Below, piece by piece: positions 27,486-35,960 of a stretch of DNA of 64,000 nucleotides (position 1 is the first letter of the stretch; each line of letters starts with the position of its first letter). The DNA lies in NCBI GenBank assembly GCA_020630095.1, contig JAHDCD010000003.1:1-64000 (forward strand), in the 5' to 3' direction. The notes beneath the pieces are model-generated. The model did no database searches and had not been told where the DNA came from. It saw only the letters and a list, made by a program, of their open reading frames with translations. A program made the translations under genes and the position numbers. This DNA comes from Rickettsiales bacterium (GTDB lineage Bacteria > Pseudomonadota > Alphaproteobacteria > Rickettsiales > UBA8987).

Positions 27486-28778
27486 TTATAGACCTAAGCT
27501 TTTTAGTTTTTTATGAAGTGCAGAGCGGTTCATACCAACAAATTTTGCACATTCGGTAATATTGTTATTGAACCTCTTTAGCTGAATACGCAAGTAATTC
27601 TTCTCAAATTCATCGCGAGCATCTTTTAGGTTTAAAGAAAGAGTGGATAATGCTTCACCTTCCGTTTCAGATGAAACGCCGAAACCTTCAGGTAGCATAT
27701 TTTGTTTAATTTTCTTACCTTCGTAGCAAATATTTAAGAAGCGAACTAGGTTTTCCAACTCATCAAAATTAGCCTTTAATTTGCGCGTTTTAAGAATGTT
27801 TATTACATTTTCAGAGAATGTTATTTCTGACAATGAAAGTTCATTAGATATATATGCAGAGATTTCCTTACAAATAGGCTCAATATCTTCTGGGCGCTCA
27901 GATAATAATTGAAGTTTGATATTCTTAGAGAATACAGAACTTTCAATATCTTGTTTACCTGATGCTATAATTCTTATATCAATCTGGCTTTCATCTTTTG
28001 AGCCAGATGCTTTATATTTTGAGGTAGTTGCTAAGCGCTCAATTTCTTTAATAATATTAGAATCTGATTTGTTGATATTATAGATAAATAACGTGCCGTT
28101 TTCAGCTTGCTCCACCCTACCCTTACTTTGGTATAGAACCTCTTTAAACTCGCTGATATTTTTATACCTAGAGGCATTTAAAGTAATGAACTTAGATTCA
28201 GCGCGTTTTGAATTATTATGGATATATTCTGCAAAATCTATTGCGCGAGAGCCTAAAGGTTCGGTAATGAATATTCTTGAATCATTTTTAGCAAGCTCTT
28301 TGGCAGATTTCTTTAAATTACCTGCAATTGTTGATTCACCGGTAAAAAGATAAGATTTATTATTTAAAACAGAGCTTACAGCAATCCCTTGCTCATTAGT
28401 TTCATCAATTGCACTAAGCTTAAGAACGTTTTCTATTGAATTAACTATCTTTTCTGATGAAAACGGCTTTTCGATATAATCGTAAGCACCTAATTTAAGC
28501 GCCTTAGTTGCGGTATCAATATTGCCATGACCTGAGATAACTAGAACTGGAATATGGGGGTATCTAACCTTTACTATCTCTAGGATGCCCAGCCCATCTA
28601 GCGCGCTACCCTTAAGCCAAATATCTAATACAATAAGATTCGGCAGTGTATCTTGCATTAATTCAAATGCTTTATCACTGTCTAATGCGTAAGATGCTTG
28701 AAAGCCGTTTTCTTCCAAAATGTCGGCGGTTAACTCACAAATATCTAATTCATCATCTATTATTAAGATATAACTCAT
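27486..28778 (-). CDS. ntrX: NtrX-type response regulator with degenerate AAA+ domain
   Basis: 430 residues. The receiver domain (~1-120) has the phosphoacceptor aspartate in IVLDIWLKG and the lysine in YIEKPFSSEK. The central NtrC-like AAA+ domain is eroded: the P-loop position reads EPLGSRAIDFAEYIH without GxxGxGK, and no sigma-54 GAFTGA loop is present. The C-terminal Fis-type helix-turn-helix (CAKFVGMNRSALHKKLKSLGL, in parts) is intact. It probably acts without sigma-54 (inference). Confidence 0.88.
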   Translation of the reverse strand: MSYILIIDDELDICELTADILEENGFQASYALDSDKAFELMQDTLPNLIVLDIWLKGSALDGLGILEIVKVRYPHIPVLVISGHGNIDTATKALKLGAYDYIEKPFSSEKIVNSIENVLKLSAIDETNEQGIAVSSVLNNKSYLFTGESTIAGNLKKSAKELAKNDSRIFITEPLGSRAIDFAEYIHNNSKRAESKFITLNASRYKNISEFKEVLYQSKGRVEQAENGTLFIYNINKSDSNIIKEIERLATTSKYKASGSKDESQIDIRIIASGKQDIESSVFSKNIKLQLLSERPEDIEPICKEISAYISNELSLSEITFSENVINILKTRKLKANFDELENLVRFLNICYEGKKIKQNMLPEGFGVSSETEGEALSTLSLNLKDARDEFEKNYLRIQLKRFNNNITECAKFVGMNRSALHKKLKSLGL

Positions 28779-28838
28779 AATTCCCTTGACAGAATAGGCA
28801 TAATTGTACTAAATACGCAATCTAATTTTTTGATGATT

Positions 28839-29495
28839 ATGACATTTGCTATTATAAAGACAGGATCGAAGCAGTATAAAGTACAAGAAGGTACTATTCT
28901 AAAAGTTGAAAAGCTTAACGTTACTGAAGGTGATAAAATTACCTTTGATAATGTTCTGGGTTTCGGCGAAGGTAAGGACTTCAAAATTGGTACACCTACA
29001 ATTGATGGTGTAACAGTTGAAGGTACTGTTGAAGCACAAGGTAAGGACGAGAAAGTTATCGTTTTCAAGAAGAAGCGTAGACACAATTACCGTCGTAAGA
29101 AAGGTCATAGACAAGAAATTACCATTGTAAAAATTACCGGTATTACCTCTGGTGGTAAAAAAGCAGCGGCTCCTAAGAAGGCTGAAGCTAAGCCAGCGGC
29201 GAAACCTGCAGCTAAAAAAGAAGCTGCGCCTAAAGCTGAAGCTAAATTATCCGATGTAGCTTCTAAACTTTCAGTTAAAGCATCTAAGGCTGAAGCTGAT
29301 GATTTAAAGAAAATTTCTGGTGTTGGCCCTGTATTAGAGAAAAAGCTAAACGAGGCTGGTATTACAACATTCGAGCAGGTTGCTAAGATGAACAAGGCTG
29401 ATATTGCATTGGTTGAGGAAAGTCTTTCATTCCCTGGTAGAATTGAAAGAGATGATTGGTTAGTTCAAGCTAAAGAATTAGCTAAGGACGCATAA
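28839..29495 (+). CDS. rplU: 50S ribosomal protein L21 with C-terminal helix-hairpin-helix extension
   Basis: 218 residues from ATG 28839. L21 proper covers ~1-103 (FAIIKTGSKQYKVQEG, FKKKRRHNYRRKKGHRQ). Then comes an Ala/Lys-rich linker and a helix-hairpin-helix module (DLKKISGVGPVLEKKLNEAG, then ITTFEQVA), a known addition in alphaproteobacterial L21. TTG 28830 and ATG 28833 are alternative starts. It is followed by rpmA, the universal L21-L27 pair. Confidence 0.96.
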   Translation: MTFAIIKTGSKQYKVQEGTILKVEKLNVTEGDKITFDNVLGFGEGKDFKIGTPTIDGVTVEGTVEAQGKDEKVIVFKKKRRHNYRRKKGHRQEITIVKITGITSGGKKAAAPKKAEAKPAAKPAAKKEAAPKAEAKLSDVASKLSVKASKAEADDLKKISGVGPVLEKKLNEAGITTFEQVAKMNKADIALVEESLSFPGRIERDDWLVQAKELAKDA

Positions 29496-29575
29496 ATACG
29501 AAATTAACTGTCAAATCAGCCTAACGCTGGAATGACAATAACAATTAAGGTAGTACTTAATTTAGGGATTATAAA

Positions 29576-29845
29576 ATGGCTCATAAAAAAGCAGGTGGTA
29601 GTTCAAGAAACGGAAGAGACTCGGAAGGTAGACGTCTCGGTGTAAAAAAATTCGGTGGCGAAAATGTTATTTCTGGTAACATTATTGTTCGTCAACGTGG
29701 TACTAAGTTTTATCCAGGTGCTGGTGTTGGCATTGGTAAAGACCACACAATTTTTGCAACTGTTGAAGGACAAGTTAAGTTCCACATCGGTTTTAAACAA
29801 AGAAAGTTTGTATCTGTAATTCCTACAGCTGCTAACGAAGCTTAG
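29576..29845 (+). CDS. rpmA: 50S ribosomal protein L27
   Basis: 89 residues, full length. [20 protein letters not shown] shows the conserved N-terminus that reaches the peptidyl-transferase centre, followed by [22 protein letters not shown] and GKDHTIFA. It directly follows rplU and ends in a terminator whose loop is enlarged by a 50-bp repeat. Confidence 0.98.
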   Translation: MAHKKAGGSSRNGRDSEGRRLGVKKFGGENVISGNIIVRQRGTKFYPGAGVGIGKDHTIFATVEGQVKFHIGFKQRKFVSVIPTAANEA

Positions 29846-29866
29846 TTTAAATTAAAAATTAAAATT

Positions 29867-29956
29867 AAAGCCCGCTATTTTATAATGGTCGTATGGGCAT
29901 GGAAAACCGGATTCCACTTTTCCTGCCCTTCGCTCCAAGATTAAGCGGGCTTTTTT
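29867..29956 (+). terminator. rpmA terminator with a repeat in its loop
   Basis: The arms AAAGCCCGCT (29867-29876) and AGCGGGCTTT followed by TTTTT (29944-29956) form a typical terminator stem, but the loop is ~67 nt instead of a few bases. A 50-bp dispersed repeat occupies it (29887-29936) and forms its own hairpin. Confidence 0.75.
29887..29936 (+). repeat. 50-bp dispersed repeat (GGAAAACCGG type), copy 1
   Basis: GGTCGTATGGGCATGGAAAA...TTTTCCTGCCCTTCGCTCC; about 92% identical (4 differences in 50) to 37478-37527. The arms GGGCA(T)GGAAAA and TTTTCCTGCCC can pair around a CCGG-containing loop. From memory, similar AAAGTGGGAACCGGTTTTC cores are common between genes in other Alphaproteobacteria. 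Confidence 0.85.
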
Positions 29957-29957
29957 A

Positions 29958-32237
29958 TTATCTACCTTTTCCGGCTTGAACCGCTTTTGGAGGCTCATAT
30001 TCAGGATTTTTCTCTTTCGCAGCTTTATCTATAGCCACTGCATCCTTAGGGTGAACAACCCCTTTAGCGCCATATAATTGAACCTTTCTTTTATCAAGAT
30101 CTATAGTTTTCATACCCTCAGTATCTACTTTGATATCTAAACCTATAATTTCCATTCCAGCTTTCGCCCTAAGTGCTAGGCTTTCTAATTCAGCTTTTAT
30201 TTTTGGGATCTTATTTTTTACAAAATTTTCTGTAATTTTAGCATTTCCACCATCTGGTAAATTAATATTACTGATACCTTTTGCTTTAAATGGAGGAATT
30301 AAAACTCTATCGTTTTTAGGATCAACAGTAAAACCATAATCCTCAATCAATATTGTTTTCGCCTCTTCAACAAAATTACCTGACTTTGTATTTGAAAGAA
30401 TTTTTTTAGCTTGATCTAATGCATTTTTAAATTCCTCAGCATTTCCCCATGACATAGACAAATTCGGTATTATTATTGAATCGCCTGTATCTTTATGAAC
30501 ATAAACTCTATTTTGTGACCTCTCTAGCTTAGAGTCATTTGGGCTTGATGCCTCAACTGCAACCTCTCCCGCATCATCCGACCTTACCACAGCATATTCA
30601 TCTGCTTGAGCAATAATAGTTGGCTGTTCTACTCTAGCCATTTCAAAGCCATTCTCTTCTAAAAACTCCAATGCCTTTTTCTCTAGTTCATCAATCATTA
30701 AGCCTTTTAACTCTACAAGCTCAGTTGTTATTTTATCTTTTGGACCCTTAACATTTAAATTATAATCTCCATAAAATTCATGTGAAAATGTTAGATTCCC
30801 ATCTTTATCTGGAAATAAAAAATGTAATATTGCCGTAGGTATTAAATTTGTTGGCCTTGGAATATCAAAACCTAACGTTAATAACATATGAGCAAAATTT
30901 TCATTTGATATACACATACCATACTGCTCATTTCTAGCTTTTATGAATGTACTATGTATCTCAGTGAAATCTATAGGCTTTGAAATTTCAAACTCCACCT
31001 CTGTATGGTGAAATGCGTATTGTATGGAGCTCTCTGTTTCCTCTACTACATAGACTTCTTTTACCTCGTTTAAATATGTCTCTAATAGGCCATCACCTTC
31101 CGTTAGCCTAATTGATTTAACTAACCCCTCTAGATATGACAACTCATCTAGTGTCATTATTGGAGCATCAGAACTCTCCTCTTGATATGAGATAACCCTT
31201 CCTTCGTCTTTATCTACAACTACAGAATTGCTATTACTTGTTCTCATAACTTTTGCCGCACTTGCCTTTTTATTAGCTCTACCTTCTGTATCTCTAGAAA
31301 ACCTACCTTTAATCCTTTGTACGTTTGTATCTGATAACTCATCATACCTCTTTTTCATTTTAATAGCTAAGTCCCTTTCTGTACTTAATGATATTTGATA
31401 AGTTCTAACAACAAAGCCATCTACAGCTTCTTCTTCTATTTTTAAATCTCTTCCAAGCTTTGGAATGGTGTCTAGAACTGTTACAATTCTATTCTGGATT
31501 TCATCAGATAACTCTTTAGCTAGCGTGAATGCATTATCTATACCCTCTGTAACAATTATTTCTGGGTCGGTATTTTTTCTATGCAAAGGCTGTACAGTTG
31601 ACTCTGGGAATATATCATCTTTGTATTTTGGTATTCTTACCGATGATGTAACGTATCCAGGATTCTCAAGCAATGTTCCTCTAGCCCTGCCAACAATTAC
31701 TTGGAAGCCGTAATTCTCTGATAATCTTTCCAACCTATCTTGATGATTAGACCTCATATTCTGAAGTGTATCTAATACAGAATTAAGAGCCCTTTCATCG
31801 TCACCAACCTCTACAGAAACACCTAACTCTGGGTATTGCATATCTCGTAAATGAATTTGACCATCTTGCTCAATTACCTCGTATTGTTTTAACAACTCTC
31901 TGTCAGCATTATCTATAACCGAGAAATTATCTTCAACTATTTGCTCATTGTCGTTTGCTTCAATTCTTGCATCATATATGGCCGATACTTTATCGATTGC
32001 CTCTATAACGTTATCAACATAAACTGACTTAACCTCAGGGTTGGCACCATGACCAGCTACTCCGATAATTACAGCCTCTTCTTCACCCGATGGGTCGTCC
32101 CAGCGCATTTGTAGGTGACCATTATTAATGTGTGTAGTTAAACGAAAGCCATAATCAGCAAGTAAGTTAACCAAATCTCTTCTTCTTCTTCCGGTCTTAC
32201 TTTGCTTGATATCCGATAATGTTAAGTGCGTTGCCAT
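29958..32237 (-). CDS. Giant orphan protein with diverged internal repeats
   Basis: 759 residues, not recognised, no signal peptide or TM helix. A module of ~70-90 residues recurs in degenerate form: a helix ending in YGF or NGF (LADYGFRL ~27, SENYGFQV ~169, LEENGFEM ~526, IEDYGFTV ~640), then a beta-rich part with iP or VrIP, then a helix starting after G...ENF or similar. The family could bind a repetitive ligand (inference). ATG 32237 has a CtrA-type box 23 nt upstream and TAATAT 6 nt before it. Divergent from another giant orphan. Confidence 0.8.
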   Translation of the reverse strand: MATHLTLSDIKQSKTGRRRRDLVNLLADYGFRLTTHINNGHLQMRWDDPSGEEEAVIIGVAGHGANPEVKSVYVDNVIEAIDKVSAIYDARIEANDNEQIVEDNFSVIDNADRELLKQYEVIEQDGQIHLRDMQYPELGVSVEVGDDERALNSVLDTLQNMRSNHQDRLERLSENYGFQVIVGRARGTLLENPGYVTSSVRIPKYKDDIFPESTVQPLHRKNTDPEIIVTEGIDNAFTLAKELSDEIQNRIVTVLDTIPKLGRDLKIEEEAVDGFVVRTYQISLSTERDLAIKMKKRYDELSDTNVQRIKGRFSRDTEGRANKKASAAKVMRTSNSNSVVVDKDEGRVISYQEESSDAPIMTLDELSYLEGLVKSIRLTEGDGLLETYLNEVKEVYVVEETESSIQYAFHHTEVEFEISKPIDFTEIHSTFIKARNEQYGMCISNENFAHMLLTLGFDIPRPTNLIPTAILHFLFPDKDGNLTFSHEFYGDYNLNVKGPKDKITTELVELKGLMIDELEKKALEFLEENGFEMARVEQPTIIAQADEYAVVRSDDAGEVAVEASSPNDSKLERSQNRVYVHKDTGDSIIIPNLSMSWGNAEEFKNALDQAKKILSNTKSGNFVEEAKTILIEDYGFTVDPKNDRVLIPPFKAKGISNINLPDGGNAKITENFVKNKIPKIKAELESLALRAKAGMEIIGLDIKVDTEGMKTIDLDKRKVQLYGAKGVVHPKDAVAIDKAAKEKNPEYEPPKAVQAGKGR

Positions 32238-32295
32238 AACGTAATATTAGGATAGCAAGGTTAATATTTTGTTAAAAAATTAACTTTATTTTAAC
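32238..32295. promoter_or_regulatory. Two tandem CtrA-type boxes in a divergent orphan promoter
   Basis: TTAA-TATTTTG-TTAA at 32261-32275 and TTAA-CTTTATT-TTAAC at 32280-32295 both match TTAA-N7-TTAA exactly. Their starts are 19 bp apart, about two helical turns. The first is 23 nt from the ATG at 32237, with TAATAT in between. The second lies 62 nt before the ATG at 32358. Confidence 0.65.
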
Positions 32296-32357
32296 TTTGG
32301 TATTTAAAACTCATACTTCTGAGTCAGAATTAAATTTAAGCTTTACTACGTATCAAT

Positions 32358-33206
32358 ATGAGAAAATATTATAAAAGTACAAGAAACGAGGGTGATGAAA
32401 GTCTAAGCCTCAAGTATCTTAATAACTCTGGAGTAGTAAGGGAAACTCAATGGAACGGCTTCACAGTGGGTGAAGATAATGTGCTAGAAATATTAGCCTT
32501 TGCACAACGTGAACTTAAGCAACCTTTTGATGAAAAAGTAATTCATAAATTTGATGTTGAACCTGCAACTATAAAAAGTGAGGATATTGATGCTTTAAAA
32601 CAAGATGATTACAGCCCTGATGATGCAAAAGGCTATGCTGAAACTGTTGAAGACTTCACAAGAAATCCAATTTGGGATGGCGTTGACTCTGATAATAAAG
32701 CAAAATTGGCTCAAATATTTAAAACAGCCAAAAGTAATTTTGCTGAGGCTATAAAAATGTGCGCTGCGCACGGCGACTTTGAAACAATTCTAGATATCAC
32801 TTTTGGTTCTGATGCTAGTTATGATGAATCTTTAGATGATAAAGTAGTTGGCTTTGTGAAACATTTTAAAGAAAATAATGATCATCCCGTTTTTGCGAAA
32901 CAAGCTATTGAGTTTGCTGCCTTGGCTCACTTTGGTCTAAATTATATTCTAAATAATGCCATAAGCTATCAAGGTGAAAATAGAACTGGCGATGTACCTT
33001 TTAGGGCATATGCCTCAACATTAAGCAAAACCATTGAACTTAGAGATCAGAAAAAAGATCAAACTAGACATACTAGAATGGTTAATCAGATGAATACACT
33101 TGCTAAGGTTTATAAGAAAAATCCTGATAGCATTGATAATATTAATGAGTCTGACTTTACTGAGTTATTCGATAACATTGATCAAGCTGTAGCAGATTAT
33201 GCCTAA
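32358..33206 (+). CDS. Giant orphan gene, N-terminal part (ends at in-frame TAA)
   Basis: 282 codons ending in a TAA at 33204, after which the same frame stays open for 54 codons and runs straight into the 503-codon frame at 33369. The intact product would be ~840 residues. This part is helical and acidic, with no signal peptide, TM helix or recognised domain. It is transcribed divergently from the 759-residue orphan and shares the two CtrA-type boxes. Either a nonsense-interrupted gene or one read through a weak stop (TAA C). Confidence 0.65.
   Translation: MRKYYKSTRNEGDESLSLKYLNNSGVVRETQWNGFTVGEDNVLEILAFAQRELKQPFDEKVIHKFDVEPATIKSEDIDALKQDDYSPDDAKGYAETVEDFTRNPIWDGVDSDNKAKLAQIFKTAKSNFAEAIKMCAAHGDFETILDITFGSDASYDESLDDKVVGFVKHFKENNDHPVFAKQAIEFAALAHFGLNYILNNAISYQGENRTGDVPFRAYASTLSKTIELRDQKKDQTRHTRMVNQMNTLAKVYKKNPDSIDNINESDFTELFDNIDQAVADYA
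33204..33206 (+). other. In-frame TAA joining the two parts of the giant orphan
   Basis: Frame context is GAT TAT GCC TAA CAA GAA GGG. 54 sense codons follow without an ATG before 33369. A single C-to-T change in CAA would make this TAA. The TAA-CAA context resembles viral leaky-stop contexts, but that alone is weak evidence. Confidence 0.7.
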
Positions 33207-33368
33207 CAAGAAGGGCTTGATATTGAATCCGCTAGAAAGCCATTTATAAAGGACTTAGCTAAGCAAGTATATACAGTTAACACTGTAAAAGATTCTATAA
33301 AACGATGCGAAGAAGCTGCTACTGAATTTCAAATTGAGTCATATGGTAAGGCAATACCAAACTCAAGA

Positions 33369-34880
33369 ATGTTAGGCTATGATGATATTGGTGTAGTTGG
33401 ACCAGGTGAAGGGTTAGGCTTTTGTGAATTAGATTCTAATGCAATAGCTGTAACATATACCCTTACTGAAGATTTAATGAATAAAGCTGGTAGTAAGGTT
33501 TTAGTAGAAAAAGGTACTAAAGTTGGGGTTCATTATGCTAAAGGATTAAAAACAGACTCTTTAGACTTTGCTTTAAAAAAATTACTGGGTAATGGCCAAA
33601 AAATTCCTGAAGGTGCAATAAGAATGGATATTGTTAGTGGCGGTAATAACTCACTTATTAATGGACTACCTGAAAATACTGAAGTTAGTAGCGACTTAAC
33701 CTTAGATGATGCTAGAGACAAACTTGGTTACTCTGGTTTAACGGCATACTCAATACTGCAACATGCTAGAAAAAATGGCATGGTATTGGGAGATTCTTAT
33801 TTATTTTTGGACAATACGCCTGAAGCTTTTGTTGTTAATGATAATGGAGTTCAATTAGGTTGCGCAGAAGAAATACATGATATGTTCTTTGAAATAGAAG
33901 CCTTGAAAGGATTAGAAATTATTGATCCAAGATTAGGTGATTTTAAATTTACCAGCGCAAAAAAAGAGCAATCTCCTGACCTTCCTGTTGTTATGTCAAA
34001 ACATTATAAACCTGAAGGTTTCCTCAGCCCGGGCAATGCTATTTTTCAATTTCATTCAAGCCATACAGTTAAACATACTTTACCGAATATACTTCATAAC
34101 GTTGCTGGCATGAATCTTTCTAAAGCTATATCGACATGCTCTTTAATAAGCACTATTCAAGGGACATTAGGTAATGTGTTATACCCTCTTTCAAATACAC
34201 TAGTAAGAACTACTTGTAGAGGGACACTCGACCCGAGTGGAAAAAAAGTTGTAAAGCAACCTATTATGGCACTAAAAGAGGTTGAAGTTAAAGATGATGA
34301 TGCTTTAAGAGCTGATGCAATTTTAGACTCCGATTCTGACGAACTTAGCATTGAAGAAATGGGTGAGCTTATATCTGGATTATCTGGAAAGAAAGTGGAA
34401 AAAAAGAAAGTTGGTACAATAACCGTAACAGAAGGTGGAAAAACTAGGAAGCATACCGTTGAAGATCCTACTTTAATTTTAGATAAGTTAAAATTCGATG
34501 TTTATAGTGTTAGCTTTCCTTTAATTTTGGGGCCTAATGCTACTGATTTCACTAAACAAACTAGTAGATTCTTTGCTGGGCATAGAAAGGGCTCTCCTCC
34601 AGCTAAGGTAGTTAAAGTAACACCTACAATTACCACAAGTAACAATGTAGATTCCAATGTTTCCTCATCCCCTGCTGGAAGACCTGAGGCCGCGGATGAC
34701 TTATTACAGTCTCAAGAGGCTGGAAATATTGAATATGGTCTAGCCGTAAATAGAGGCGGACTTATGAAAGCTTCATCTACAGACATGGATGCGTTATTGA
34801 AATCAAAAACTTCTCAGCCTGAAGCTCTAAAGGACGCTATAAAGGCCAATAAAGAAGTTGAAGCTCAAAGAGCTCGCTAA
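33369..34880 (+). CDS. Giant orphan gene, C-terminal part
   Basis: 503 codons from ATG 33369, in the same frame as 32358-33206, with no ribosome binding site before the ATG. It is probably the C-terminal portion of one gene. It contains glycine-rich turns (VVGPGEGLGFCEL), a central mixed region (~200-300) and a low-complexity Ser/Asn/Thr linker near residue 425, as in secreted or effector-like proteins. No family recognised. It ends 13 nt before the truncated integrase, which is convergent. Confidence 0.65.
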   Translation: MLGYDDIGVVGPGEGLGFCELDSNAIAVTYTLTEDLMNKAGSKVLVEKGTKVGVHYAKGLKTDSLDFALKKLLGNGQKIPEGAIRMDIVSGGNNSLINGLPENTEVSSDLTLDDARDKLGYSGLTAYSILQHARKNGMVLGDSYLFLDNTPEAFVVNDNGVQLGCAEEIHDMFFEIEALKGLEIIDPRLGDFKFTSAKKEQSPDLPVVMSKHYKPEGFLSPGNAIFQFHSSHTVKHTLPNILHNVAGMNLSKAISTCSLISTIQGTLGNVLYPLSNTLVRTTCRGTLDPSGKKVVKQPIMALKEVEVKDDDALRADAILDSDSDELSIEEMGELISGLSGKKVEKKKVGTITVTEGGKTRKHTVEDPTLILDKLKFDVYSVSFPLILGPNATDFTKQTSRFFAGHRKGSPPAKVVKVTPTITTSNNVDSNVSSSPAGRPEAADDLLQSQEAGNIEYGLAVNRGGLMKASSTDMDALLKSKTSQPEALKDAIKANKEVEAQRAR

Positions 34881-34893
34881 TAATAGTAATTTA

Positions 34894-35604
34894 TTATTTG
34901 TATTTAGATAAAATCTCTTGAGGAGCTACCATACCATAACCTGAATTCAGAGCTTTAAAAAATAAAGGCATTTTCTTTAATTCAAGATATAGGTGATGCG
35001 TTTTCTTTATTCCTTTAATCTCGCCTCTAAGTAAATTGGCAGGGTTATGACTACACAGCTCATATTTCATTCCATATTCAAATACGGATCCAATAGATTG
35101 CCTTAATCTATGAGCGGCATCTGAGCTAATTGCCTCCTGAACATTGTTTACTACAAGGCGTAAATCGGATGCGTTAATCTTATTGATAGACTTTGCACCA
35201 ATAGCTGGGAAGACATGCTGTTTAAAACTATTGATGGGGCGTAAACGCTGTTTATCAGATAATTCTCCGATACGAGATTCCGCCCACTTATTCGCAATTA
35301 TTTCAAATGTAGATTCTAAATCTTCTATCTTCTTAGCCTTCTCCTGCTTCTTTATCTCCATAGGATCTAAACCTTGAGCAATCATTTTTCTAAGCTCAAA
35401 ACGCTTTTCACGAGCTTCTGCTAGTGAAATCAAGGGATACTCCCCAATGGCATACGTCTTTTCTTTACCTAAATAGCGATATTTAAACCTCCATAACTTA
35501 CTCCCATTAGGATTAATGAGTAGAAACATGCCATCGCCATCGCTCTTTTTATAAGGCTTATCTTCTATTGGCAGTCCTTTTATTGTAATATCTTTTAGAG
35601 GCAT
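34894..35604 (-). CDS. P4-type integrase, truncated (N-terminal half only)
   Basis: 236 residues against ~400 for the family. Present: the arm-binding DUF4102 domain (GMFLLINPNGSKLWRFKYRY, AIGEYPLISLAEARE, LDPMEIKK) and the core-binding SAM-like domain (~105-200). The frame ends where the catalytic domain should begin, so the R...HxxR...Y residues are absent and it cannot recombine DNA. It lies downstream of the 3' end of tRNA-Asp, the classic integration site, and marks an island remnant covering the orphan genes. Confidence 0.88.
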   Translation of the reverse strand: MPLKDITIKGLPIEDKPYKKSDGDGMFLLINPNGSKLWRFKYRYLGKEKTYAIGEYPLISLAEAREKRFELRKMIAQGLDPMEIKKQEKAKKIEDLESTFEIIANKWAESRIGELSDKQRLRPINSFKQHVFPAIGAKSINKINASDLRLVVNNVQEAISSDAAHRLRQSIGSVFEYGMKYELCSHNPANLLRGEIKGIKKTHHLYLELKKMPLFFKALNSGYGMVAPQEILSKYK

Positions 35605-35617
35605 AATTAAACTAATT

Positions 35618-35654
35618 GGGGGTATCGCATGAGTACCGTTATAAAGATACCCCC
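35618..35654. repeat. Inverted repeat before the integrase gene
   Basis: GGGGGTATC (35618-35626) and GATACCCCC (35646-35654) form a perfect 9-bp inverted repeat with a 19-nt spacer, 14 nt upstream of the integrase start. It could be an operator or an arm-type integrase site. Confidence 0.5.
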
Positions 35655-35801
35655 ATTAATCCCCCCAGAAATATCTGGTTGTCAATGGGCGATATTGGAC
35701 TAAGGAATACAAACAAACTCTTAAAAATGGCTTAAATACTGGGTTTGCAGGTTAAGTTAAGGACTTTGCTGGAATTTGTTGGATGTAGTGATTTTGGAAA
35801 G

Positions 35802-35879
35802 TGGCGGGAGTGACGGGGATCGAACCCGCGACCTCAAGCGTGACAGGCTTGCGCTCTAACCAGGCTGAGCTACACCCCC
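35802..35879 (-). tRNA. tRNA-Asp (GTC)
   Basis: 78 nt with encoded CCA. Acceptor GGGGGTG pairs with CACTCCC. The anticodon stem CAAGC/GCTTG encloses CTGTCAC, anticodon GTC. The T arm is GCGGG-TTCGATC-CCCGT. Its 3' end faces the truncated integrase 200 bp away. I saw no clear second copy of the tRNA 3' end on the far side of the island. Confidence 0.96.
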
Positions 35880-35960
35880 ACTTTAAGATATAAGATTTAG
35901 GGTTACCCCTAATCTTGATTCCATTGCTTATAAACTAAAGCGCGGTATATAGTCAAGTGT

